5,404 nt of DNA from assembly GCA_934555855.1 (NCBI GenBank), contig CAKTFL010000173.1, forward strand, positions 1 to 5,404, in the 5' to 3' direction. The first letter of the stretch is position 1. Every line of letters starts with the position of its first letter. Under the pieces are notes generated by a model, which was given only the letters and a program-made list of their open reading frames with translations, was not told the origin of the DNA and did not search any database. Shown one piece after another: positions 1-5,008 of this stretch. The DNA is from an uncultured Sphingomonas sp. Its GTDB lineage: Bacteria; Pseudomonadota; Alphaproteobacteria; Sphingomonadales; Sphingomonadaceae. Made by a program: the position numbers and the translations under genes.

Positions 1-661
1 CGCCCAGCCTGAGCGCGGAGGAGCGGACGCCGACCAGTGCGTCGTCCTCGCGGTCCTGCACCGCATAGACGGTGTCGTATCCGATCACCCAGGCGATCGA
101 GCCGGCGTACAGCAGCGCCATCGCCCAGCCTGCGCCCCCGGCCACCTCGATCCACCCGACCAGCGCCGCCCAGGAGAATACCAGTCCCAGCCATGCCTGC
201 GGCCACCAGGTGATCCGCTTCATGAACGGATAGGCGGCGACGAGCGCGAGGCTGCCGAGCGCGACCAGCCGCGCGGGCCAGCCGAGCTGGAACCACACAA
301 CGAGCCCGACCAGACAAAGAGCAACGAGCCAGCCCCAGGCGAGGCGCAAGGACACCAGCCCCGCCGGGATCGGCCGCGCCCGCGTCCGGGCGACCTGCGC
401 GTCCAGATCGCGATCGACGATGTCGTTGTAGACGCACCCCGCCCCGCGCATCGCGATGCTGCCAGCCAGCAGCCAGGCGAGCAGCGGCCAGCGCTCCACC
501 GCGCCGCCCGCCAGCGCCACTGCCCAGGCGCCGGGCCAGAACAGCAGCCACCAGCCGATCGGCCGGTCGAACCGCGCGAGCAGCGCCAGTCCGCGCAGCC
601 GGGCGGGCAGTCGGCCCACCAGTCCGCGATGTTCGCTGTCGGGCACAATTTCGACGGTCAT
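1..661 (-). CDS. ubiA: 4-hydroxybenzoate polyprenyltransferase UbiA (C-terminus outside window)
   Basis: UbiA is an inner-membrane enzyme that attaches the polyprenyl tail to 4-hydroxybenzoate in ubiquinone synthesis. The 220 visible codons contain both aspartate-rich signatures of the family, which bind Mg2+ and prenyl diphosphate: NDIVDRDLD at residues 79-87 and DTVYAVQDREDD at 196-207. The first is followed by the expected R-T-R-A-R-P segment. Hydrophobic helices are visible at about residues 36-52, 59-77, 101-123, 128-145, 155-172 and 180-195. Family members are about 290-310 residues long, so roughly a quarter is missing past position 1. The ATG at 661-659 is preceded by a good Shine-Dalgarno sequence, which fixes the start. 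The gene is transcribed away from the rsmE-gshA group. Other UbiA-superfamily prenyltransferases are possible in principle, but the motif spacing fits UbiA itself well. Confidence 0.95.
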   Translation of the reverse strand, partial: MTVEIVPDSEHRGLVGRLPARLRGLALLARFDRPIGWWLLFWPGAWAVALAGGAVERWPLLAWLLAGSIAMRGAGCVYNDIVDRDLDAQVARTRARPIPAGLVSLRLAWGWLVALCLVGLVVWFQLGWPARLVALGSLALVAAYPFMKRITWWPQAWLGLVFSWAALVGWIEVAGGAGWAMALLYAGSIAWVIGYDTVYAVQDREDDALVGVRSSALRLG

Positions 662-666
662 GGCCG

Positions 667-673
667 CTCCCTT
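667..673 (-). promoter_or_regulatory. Ribosome binding site of ubiA
   Basis: On the minus strand the sequence AAGGGAG ends 5 nt before the ATG at 661-659. It is a strong Shine-Dalgarno match and supports this start codon for ubiA. Confidence 0.7.
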
Positions 674-721
674 GGCCCGTTCGCGGCCGACGTGGCAAGC
701 CGCCGCTCGCCTTCTTGCCGA

Positions 722-734
722 TTGTGGGCCACAA
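722..734. promoter_or_regulatory. Perfect 13-bp palindrome in divergent promoter region (possible operator)
   Basis: TTGTGGGCCACAA is a perfect inverted repeat with 6-bp arms around one central base. It lies in the 82-bp space between ubiA and the small membrane-protein ORF, about 60 bp upstream of ubiA and 9 bp before the small ORF's ATG. The position suits an operator or a transcript hairpin affecting either side. The regulator is unknown. A 6-bp inverted repeat can arise by chance in GC-rich DNA, so this is only a candidate. Confidence 0.25.
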
Positions 735-743
735 GCGCCGGCG

Positions 744-899
744 ATGGTCGGCTTGTCGGTAGCGATCGGGCGTTTCGTGGAGGCGCTCTTCTGGGCGATC
801 TTTCGCGTCGCGGGCGCCGTCACGGTGGCGGTGGCGGGCGGCATCCTGACGTTGCTGATCGCCTATGTGACGCTGCGCTGGCTGCTGCGGCGGCGCTGA
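744..899 (+). CDS. Small single-helix membrane protein, function unknown
   Basis: I do not recognise a family. The ORF encodes 51 residues. One long hydrophobic stretch covers about residues 20-44, starting around FRVAGAVTVAV and ending near LLIAYVTL, and is followed by a basic tail RWLLRRR that should stay in the cytoplasm. Third codon positions are almost all G or C, like the neighbouring genes, which argues for real coding. It ends 14 nt before the rsmE ATG, so it probably forms the head of the rsmE-gshA transcript. There is no clear Shine-Dalgarno sequence before the ATG at 744. The frame stays open upstream to 456, but that part runs antisense through ubiA and crosses its start, so the downstream ATG is preferred. 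It could be a true small membrane protein or only a translated leader. Confidence 0.5.
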   Translation: MVGLSVAIGRFVEALFWAIFRVAGAVTVAVAGGILTLLIAYVTLRWLLRRR

Positions 900-913
900 G
901 CTAAGCGCGCTCC

Positions 914-1657
914 ATGCCTGCCACCCCCGCCTGGCCGCCACAATCGACGCCGCGGCTGTTCGTCGACCAGCCGCTCCAGCCCGGCCCGCTTCGCCTGGAC
1001 GGGCCGGCAGCGCATTACCTCGTCGGCGTGATGCGGACCGCGCCCGGCGATCCGGTCAAGCTGTTCGACGATCGGACCGGCGAGTGGCTGGGCGTTGCGA
1101 CCGAGGTCGGCAGGCGCGCGCTGACGCTGGACGTGACCGAATGCCTCCGCCCGCGTGAGCAGGTGCCCGACCTGTGGCTGTGCGCCGCGCCTCTGAAGAA
1201 GGGGCGGATCGACTGGCTGGCGGAAAAGGCGTGCGAGCTGGGCGTCGCGCGGCTGGTGCCGGTCGTCACCCGCCGCACGGTGGTCGACAAGCCCAACACG
1301 GAACGGCTGCGCGCGCACATGATCGAGGCGGCCGAGCAATGCGGGCGCACCGCCCTGCCCCGACTGGTCGAGCCGGTGAAGCTGTCGGCGCTGCTGCGCG
1401 ACTGGCCGGCGGAGCGCGCGCTGTTCTTCGCCGACGAGATGGGCGGCGCGCCGGCCGCGGCCGCGATGTGCGCCCATGCCGGGCCGGCCGCGATCCTGAT
1501 CGGGCCGGAGGGCGGCTTCGACACGGAGGAACGCGAGGCGATCCGCGCCGTGCCGCAGGCGGTCGGCATTGGCCTCGGCCCCCGTATCCTGCGTGCCGAC
1601 ACCGCCGCTGCGGCCGCGGTGTCGCTCTGGATGGCGGCGGCCGGAGATTGGCAGTAG
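914..1657 (+). CDS. rsmE: 16S rRNA (uracil-1498-N3)-methyltransferase RsmE
   Basis: RsmE methylates N3 of U1498 in 16S rRNA of the small ribosomal subunit, using S-adenosylmethionine. At 247 residues it has the normal family length. An N-terminal PUA-like RNA-binding part (about residues 12-75) is followed by a SPOUT methyltransferase domain. SPOUT signatures are AAPLKKGRIDWLAEKACELG at 91-110, EAAEQCGR at 138-145, the cofactor-binding loop IGPEGGF at 196-202, and the knot segment LGPRILRADTA at 221-231. The ATG at 914 leaves about ten extra residues before the conserved RLFVD segment, and no better start is seen. It sits 14 nt after the small membrane-protein ORF and 33 nt before gshA, so all three are probably one transcript. 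There is no functional link to glutathione that I can infer beyond shared housekeeping expression. Confidence 0.96.
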   Translation: MPATPAWPPQSTPRLFVDQPLQPGPLRLDGPAAHYLVGVMRTAPGDPVKLFDDRTGEWLGVATEVGRRALTLDVTECLRPREQVPDLWLCAAPLKKGRIDWLAEKACELGVARLVPVVTRRTVVDKPNTERLRAHMIEAAEQCGRTALPRLVEPVKLSALLRDWPAERALFFADEMGGAPAAAAMCAHAGPAAILIGPEGGFDTEEREAIRAVPQAVGIGLGPRILRADTAAAAAVSLWMAAAGDWQ

Positions 1658-1677
1658 CGGGGCCGTTCATCCCCGCG

Positions 1678-1682
1678 TAAGG
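1678..1682 (+). promoter_or_regulatory. Ribosome binding site of gshA
   Basis: TAAGG lies 8 nt before the ATG at 1691. This spacing is suitable for translation initiation and supports that start over later in-frame codons. Confidence 0.5.
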
Positions 1683-1690
1683 CGCCGACC

Positions 1691-3088
1691 ATGACGACCA
1701 AGATCGCCGAGCCTCAAGGCACCAGGAAGCCTTCGCCGATCATCGAATCGCGCGACCAGCTCATTGCCAGCTTCGCACGCGGCGAAAAGCCGGCGGAACG
1801 CTGGCGGATCGGCACGGAGCACGAGAAGTTCGTGTTCCGCACGCCCGTCGACTCGGGCGACCACCGCGCGCCTTCCTGGGAGGAACCGGGCGGCATCCGC
1901 GACCTGCTGCTGGCGCTGACCCGCTTCGGCTGGCGCCCGGTCGAGGAGAACGGCAAGGTCATCGCCCTGGCCGGCGACGACGGTTCGGTCAGCCTCGAGC
2001 CCGCGGGGCAGTTCGAGCTGTCGGGCGCGCCGCTGGAGAACCTGCACCAGACCTGCGCGGAGACGGGCCGGCACCTGCAACAGGTGAAGGCGGTGGGCGA
2101 GGAACTGGGGCTGGGCTTTCTCGGCCTCGGCATGTGGCCCGACAAGCGCCGCGATGAGCTGCCGGTGATGCCCAAGGGCCGATACGACATCATGCGCCGC
2201 CACATGCCGCGGGTCGGCAATCTCGGCCTCGACATGATGCTGCGTACCTGCACCATCCAGGTTAACCTCGACTATGCGTCGGAGGCGGACATGGCCAAGA
2301 AGTTCCGGGTCGGCCTGGCGCTTCAACCGCTGGGCACGGCGCTGTTCGCCAATTCGCCCTTCACCGAGGGGAAGCCGAACGGGATGCTGTCGTTCCGCAG
2401 CCATATCTGGTCGGACACGGACCCGGCGCGGACGGGAATGCTGCCCTTCGTCTTCGAGGACGGGTTCGGCTATGAACGCTATGCCGACTATGCGCTCGAT
2501 GTGCCGATGTACTTCGTTTATCGCGACGGTCGGTACATAGATGCCGCCGGCCTGTCGTTCCGCGACTTTCTGAAGGGCGAGCTGTCCGTCCTGCCGGGCG
2601 AACTGCCGACGATGGAGGATTGGAACGACCATCTGTCGACCGCCTTCCCCGAGGTGCGGCTCAAGACCTTTCTGGAAATGCGCGGCTCCGATGGCGGGCC
2701 GTGGAACCGGATCTGTGCGCTGCCGGCATTGTGGGTCGGGCTGCTCTATGACAGCGCCGCGCTCGATGCGGCGTGGGACATGGTGAAGGACTGGTCGCTG
2801 GAAGAGCGCCAGGCATTACGCGACGCGGTGCCCCGGCTGGCGCTCGACGCGCCGATCCCCGGCGGCGGCAAGCTGCGCGACATTGCCGGCGAGGTGCTCG
2901 ACATCGCCCATGCCGGGCTAGCCGCGCGCGATCGGCGCAATGCCGCGGGCGACAACGAGACAGGATTCCTCGACCCCCTTCGCGAGATCGCGCGTACCGG
3001 CAAGGTGCCGGCCCAGCTGCTGCTCGACCGTTACAACGGCGAGTGGCAGGGCGACGTCTCGCGCATCTACGCCGAGGCGAGCTTCTGA
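1691..3088 (+). CDS. gshA: Glutamate-cysteine ligase, plant/alphaproteobacterial type
   Basis: The enzyme joins L-glutamate and L-cysteine with ATP to give gamma-glutamylcysteine, the first and rate-limiting step of glutathione synthesis in the cytoplasm. The 465 residues fit the GCS2-fold, plant-like class common in alphaproteobacteria (about 450-460 residues), not the 518-residue E. coli class. Recognisable blocks are IGTEHEKFVF at 40-49 (metal and substrate-binding glutamates), SLEPAGQFELSG at 101-112, RTCTIQVNLDY at 185-195, ALFANSPFTEGKPNG at 217-231, and FLEMRGSD at 327-334. Only three cysteines are visible (122, 187, 342); whether any form the redox disulfides known in plant enzymes cannot be told here. 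It follows rsmE by 33 nt and probably shares its transcript. Its last 22 bp overlap the end of the convergent gene on the other strand. EgtA-like relatives are possible but the match to proteobacterial GshA is strong. Confidence 0.95.
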   Translation: MTTKIAEPQGTRKPSPIIESRDQLIASFARGEKPAERWRIGTEHEKFVFRTPVDSGDHRAPSWEEPGGIRDLLLALTRFGWRPVEENGKVIALAGDDGSVSLEPAGQFELSGAPLENLHQTCAETGRHLQQVKAVGEELGLGFLGLGMWPDKRRDELPVMPKGRYDIMRRHMPRVGNLGLDMMLRTCTIQVNLDYASEADMAKKFRVGLALQPLGTALFANSPFTEGKPNGMLSFRSHIWSDTDPARTGMLPFVFEDGFGYERYADYALDVPMYFVYRDGRYIDAAGLSFRDFLKGELSVLPGELPTMEDWNDHLSTAFPEVRLKTFLEMRGSDGGPWNRICALPALWVGLLYDSAALDAAWDMVKDWSLEERQALRDAVPRLALDAPIPGGGKLRDIAGEVLDIAHAGLAARDRRNAAGDNETGFLDPLREIARTGKVPAQLLLDRYNGEWQGDVSRIYAEASF

Positions 3089-4356
3089 CCGCCTAGCCAG
3101 CGGAAAAGGCGCGGGACGGGCGCGTGGCGGCTCATCCACGCGCTATATTCCGCATAGGCCGGGTCAAGGCAGAGGTGCCGTTCCTCGGTCCGCGCGCGCC
3201 AGTAATAGACGCCGCTGACTGCTGCCATCAGCAGCGTCGCACGCGCGGCGTCGATAAGGCTGCCGGTCGACAGCACGGGAATGGTCGATAGCCACCAGAA
3301 CAGGTTTTTCGACAGATAGGCCGGGTGCCGCGTCCAGGCATAAGGCCCGTGGGTGATGATGCCGCGATGCGTCAGGTTGGAAAAGCGCGGCCCGAACGCC
3401 ACCGTCGACCAGGCGTAGATCGCCGTCAGCGCGACCAGCACGGCCCCCATCATCGCCTGAGCCCTGGGATGCCAGCCCAGCCAGAACACCCAGTCGGACG
3501 TGCCCGGATGATAGTCGAGCGGCCCGCCTGCCGCCATCAGCACGAACGGCGGATAGCAGATCAGCGCCGCCATCCACGCCGCCGCGAACGGATTCGCGCT
3601 TCTGATATGCGCGTCGAGCGGGCGAAAGGTCAGCGCATACCCGACCGTCGCGAACGCCACGTCGAGCGTGAACATGAAAGTGATGAGCCAGTTGCTCAGC
3701 GCCACCGGATCGCGCAGCGCCTGGCCGAGGTCGGTGCGGACGAAGCTGCTGAAACCGGGCGGGACGATCGCCAGCATGAAGGCGAGGAAGAACGCCTTGA
3801 CCGCCCAACTCCGCAGATGACCGTACACCGCCTCCCGATCCCAGCCCCCCTGGCCGAGCATACACGCGCCGAGATGCCACGCACCGTCGCGCGGCTCCGA
3901 CAGATAGCGGTCGAGCCACAGCACATAGGGGATGGATGCCGCGACCACGAGTGGCGCGGCAAGACCCAGGCACCACATGGCGAAAGGATAATCGCCCTGC
4001 CAGTAGAAGCGCCCCGTGAAGTAGACCAGCGCGATGCCGGCCCATGTCAGCCACAGGCCGGCGAGCTTGGTCAGGCTGATGTCCAGCGTCTCGCGCCAGG
4101 GCCGCGTCAGCGACCAGTCGATCCCCGTCGATACGCGCCGGTGCACCTTGTCCACGCCGAGCGACCAGCCGATCATCGGAACCGCGCACGCCGCCAGCCC
4201 GACCAGCGCCGCATAGGGGCCGTCCAGCCGATAATGGCGCGCCAAGGCGATCCAGCCGACCAGCCCGGCAAGGCCCGCCAGCCCGACGCCCATGCTGACT
4301 GCCGAGGACGGGCGGGGATCGGCTCCGGTGCTGGACAGGGGGTGATTGCGAAACAC
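3067..4356 (-). CDS. Polytopic membrane protein with C-terminal isoprenylcysteine methyltransferase-like domain
   Basis: This 429-residue inner-membrane protein has hydrophobic segments at about residues 22-39, 47-65, 98-114, 127-146, 187-204, 222-243, 257-277, 301-320, 351-364 and 371-386. The C-terminal part carries the isoprenylcysteine carboxyl methyltransferase/phospholipid methyltransferase signature: GPYAWTRHPAYLSKN at 337-351 and RTEERHL at 389-395, followed by a Y-x-x-Y-x-x-W segment at 401-407. In this family these residues bind S-adenosylmethionine in the membrane. The substrate is unknown. The first 320 residues are much longer than in typical 150-250-residue members and I recognise no domain there. 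The length and fold also resemble sterol reductases, but I do not see their LLPG motif. The start is a GTG; an in-frame TAG lies just upstream at 4366-4368. The alternative ATG at 4293-4291 would remove 21 residues, and neither start has a clear Shine-Dalgarno sequence. Confidence 0.85.
   Translation of the reverse strand: MFRNHPLSSTGADPRPSSAVSMGVGLAGLAGLVGWIALARHYRLDGPYAALVGLAACAVPMIGWSLGVDKVHRRVSTGIDWSLTRPWRETLDISLTKLAGLWLTWAGIALVYFTGRFYWQGDYPFAMWCLGLAAPLVVAASIPYVLWLDRYLSEPRDGAWHLGACMLGQGGWDREAVYGHLRSWAVKAFFLAFMLAIVPPGFSSFVRTDLGQALRDPVALSNWLITFMFTLDVAFATVGYALTFRPLDAHIRSANPFAAAWMAALICYPPFVLMAAGGPLDYHPGTSDWVFWLGWHPRAQAMMGAVLVALTAIYAWSTVAFGPRFSNLTHRGIITHGPYAWTRHPAYLSKNLFWWLSTIPVLSTGSLIDAARATLLMAAVSGVYYWRARTEERHLCLDPAYAEYSAWMSRHAPVPRLFRWLGGQKLASA
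3120..3143 (+). other. Hairpin 31 nt after gshA, possible weak terminator
   Basis: GCGCGTGG at 3120-3127 pairs perfectly with CCACGCGC at 3136-3143 around an 8-nt loop, and TATATTC follows. It lies inside the last codons of the convergent methyltransferase-like gene and could slow or end the gshA transcript. There is no true U tract, so it is not a canonical intrinsic terminator. No other terminator for gshA is visible. Confidence 0.25.
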
Positions 4357-4485
4357 GAAGCGCCGCTAGCGCGCAAATGGTAAGAATGGCGTGAAGGATC
4401 TTCGACCCGGCATCCGCATGGCAACCCGGCCGTAACCTTTTGATGCTAGCTCGTAATCGTCGCTCGAAGCTCCCTCGGCGCCCCT

Positions 4486-4513
4486 CGGCCCGGCAACCCG
4501 CCGGGCCGTTTTT
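4486..4513 (+). terminator. Strong plus-strand intrinsic terminator without an evident upstream gene
   Basis: CGGCCCGGC at 4486-4494 pairs perfectly with GCCGGGCCG at 4500-4508 around the loop AACCC, and five T residues follow at 4509-4513. The orientation is plus only, because no T tract follows the stem on the minus strand. The nearest plus-strand gene upstream is gshA, about 1.4 kb away, and the gene between is on the other strand. It may end a small RNA starting in 4357-4485 or antisense transcription across the methyltransferase-like gene. It also insulates the tRNA behind it. Confidence 0.75.
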
Positions 4514-4530
4514 GTGTGCAAAGGACGAGG

Positions 4531-4559
4531 TTGACCGGACGGCCCCGGTCGTGGCAGTT
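4531..4559 (+). promoter_or_regulatory. Probable promoter of tRNA-Gly
   Basis: TTGACC at 4531-4536 is a near-consensus -35 box. With 17 bp between boxes the -10 position falls on GCAGTT at 4554-4559, which is a poor match, as often happens in GC-rich alphaproteobacteria. The transcript would start about 20 nt before the tRNA. The spacer contains an inverted repeat, GACCGG at 4533-4538 and CCGGTC at 4545-4550. Confidence 0.35.
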
Positions 4560-4585
4560 GGCATTCGTCGCCGCAGCGGCATCGG

Positions 4586-4659
4586 GCGGGTATAGCACAA
4601 TGGTAGTGCAGCAGCCTTCCAAGCTGAATACACGGGTTCGATTCCCGTTACCCGCTCCA
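4586..4659 (+). tRNA. tRNA-Gly, anticodon TCC
   Basis: A complete cloverleaf is visible. The acceptor stem GCGGGTA (4586-4592) pairs with TACCCGC (4649-4655), followed by discriminator T and encoded CCA (4657-4659). The D stem is GCAC/GTGC (4595-4598 and 4606-4609). The anticodon loop CTTCCAA at 4616-4622 holds TCC at 4618-4620, reading GGA and GGG glycine codons. The T stem ACGGG/CCCGT encloses TTCGATT. The first anticodon-stem pair (position 27 with 43) is G opposite A, a mismatch; the other four pairs are Watson-Crick. No U-rich terminator follows directly. Confidence 0.98.
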
Positions 4660-4670
4660 CCTCTTGCCTG

Positions 4671-4829
4671 ATGGCTGCGATGACTCGACCGATCACCGAA
4701 ACCGAAACCGAAACCCGCGCTGAGTTTGCCCGCCTGCTGCAAGTGTGGCGTGCCGAGCGGCGAAGCGACGCGGCTCACGCCCTGCGCGGCAAGACCTGCC
4801 CGATCCAGCGTCCCGGACTGAAGCGATAG
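4671..4829 (+). CDS. Doubtful 52-codon ORF after tRNA-Gly
   Basis: The ORF opens with ATG 11 nt after the tRNA CCA and ends with TAG at 4827-4829. The N-terminus has a T-E repeat from the ACCGAA hexamers. Residues 17-39 (RAEFARLLQVWRAERRSDA and on) could form a charged amphipathic helix, and the C-terminus is basic (RPGLKR). No family is recognised. Third-position GC is about 71%, clearly lower than in the sure genes here, and no Shine-Dalgarno sequence precedes either ATG (4671 or 4680). It may be a small soluble protein or chance open frame. Confidence 0.22.
   Translation: MAAMTRPITETETETRAEFARLLQVWRAERRSDAAHALRGKTCPIQRPGLKR
4695..4715 (+). repeat. Short tandem repeat of ACCGAA, 3.5 copies
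   Basis: Three exact copies of ACCGAA (4695-4712) are followed by ACC. If the surrounding small ORF is translated, the repeat encodes alternating threonine and glutamate. Such a hexamer could expand or contract by slippage without shifting the frame. Confidence 0.7.
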
Positions 4830-4865
4830 CGCCTATCCTGCCGAAGCGAAATTTACTGCCGAGGC

Positions 4866-4883
4866 AAAAACCAGTCGCACTGG
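4866..4883 (-). terminator. Possible weak backup terminator, minus strand
   Basis: Read on the minus strand, CCAGT, the triloop GCG, ACTGG and then TTTTT form a small hairpin with a T tract. The 5-bp stem is short, so termination would be weak. It lies about 45 bp beyond the main SDR-gene terminator and could catch read-through before the tRNA. Confidence 0.3.
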
Positions 4884-4905
4884 AGCTCCATTCCGACCGG
4901 GTCGA

Positions 4906-4933
4906 GCGAGCAAAAATAGCCGGCGAGCAAAAA
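4906..4933. repeat. Direct repeat GCGAGCAAAAA, two copies
   Basis: GCGAGCAAAAA occurs at 4906-4916 and 4923-4933. The second copy supplies the T tract of the SDR-gene terminator on the minus strand; the first gives a second T tract about 17 bp further on. A local duplication of the terminator tail is the simplest reading. Confidence 0.55.
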
Positions 4934-4956
4934 AGGGAGGAGCCAGAGCTCCTCCC
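4929..4956 (-). terminator. Intrinsic terminator of the SDR gene
   Basis: On the minus strand a 9-bp perfect stem, GGGAGGAGC (4956-4948) with GCTCCTCCC (4943-4935), encloses the loop TCTG and is followed by six T residues (4934-4929). It starts 52 bp after the SDR stop codon at 5011-5009, and marks the end of that transcript. Confidence 0.85.
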
Positions 4957-5008
4957 CTAACTTCAGCCTGACGCCCCGCCCGCTTCCATCGAGCGGCGCC
5001 CCGCGACG

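Larger units (their letters stand above)
4660..5008. other. 349-bp region between tRNA-Gly and the SDR gene
   Basis: No confident gene lies here. The first half holds the doubtful 52-codon ORF and the ACCGAA repeat. The second half is richer in A tracts than the rest of the window. It carries a small hairpin with a T tract on the minus strand (4866-4883), an 11-bp direct repeat, and the main terminator of the SDR gene. I see no integrase, attachment-site copy of the tRNA 3' end, or other sign that the tRNA hosts an inserted element within the window. Confidence 0.6.

Noticed and set aside
1598..1623. Inverted repeat GACACCG / CGGTGTC near the end of rsmE
   Set aside because: It lies within codons of the conserved knot motif and an alanine run. 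The repeat is explained by GC-rich coding sequence and no T tract follows.
1667..2632. 321-residue minus-strand open frame opposite gshA
   Set aside because: Its His/Arg/Gln/Ala-rich composition is typical of antisense frames in GC-rich genes, while gshA on the other strand has clear family motifs.
3325..4383. 352-residue plus-strand open frame opposite the methyltransferase-like gene
   Set aside because: It is very rich in Arg, His and Gln with no domain, and is antisense to a gene with good membrane and catalytic signatures.
4391..4435. 14-codon GTG frame before the orphan terminator, as a possible leader peptide for attenuation
   Set aside because: It has no ribosome binding site and no run of regulatory codons. 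The gene beyond the terminator is a tRNA with its own probable promoter, so attenuation is not a convincing model.
4431..4450. GTAACC-TTTTGAT segment as a CtrA-like binding site
   Set aside because: It matches only part of a TTAACC half-site and lacks the second half, so it is too weak to report as a site.
3164..4696. 510-residue minus-strand open frame
   Set aside because: It is the shifted frame of the methyltransferase-like gene. It is Arg/Ala/Gly-rich without hydrophobic segments or motifs and runs into the tRNA, so it is a high-GC shadow.
4446..4778. 110-residue minus-strand open frame
   Set aside because: It runs antisense through tRNA-Gly and the orphan terminator. Protein predictions opposite tRNA genes are a known annotation artefact, and nothing supports translation.
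4745..4960. 71-residue plus-strand open frame before the SDR gene
   Set aside because: Its end is formed by the SDR terminator hairpin, its composition follows the A tracts, and there is no ribosome binding site or motif.
4586..5008. tRNA-Gly as the attachment site of an integrated element
   Set aside because: There is no integrase gene and no second copy of the tRNA 3' end in the window. The following gene looks like resident chromosomal DNA by codon use.
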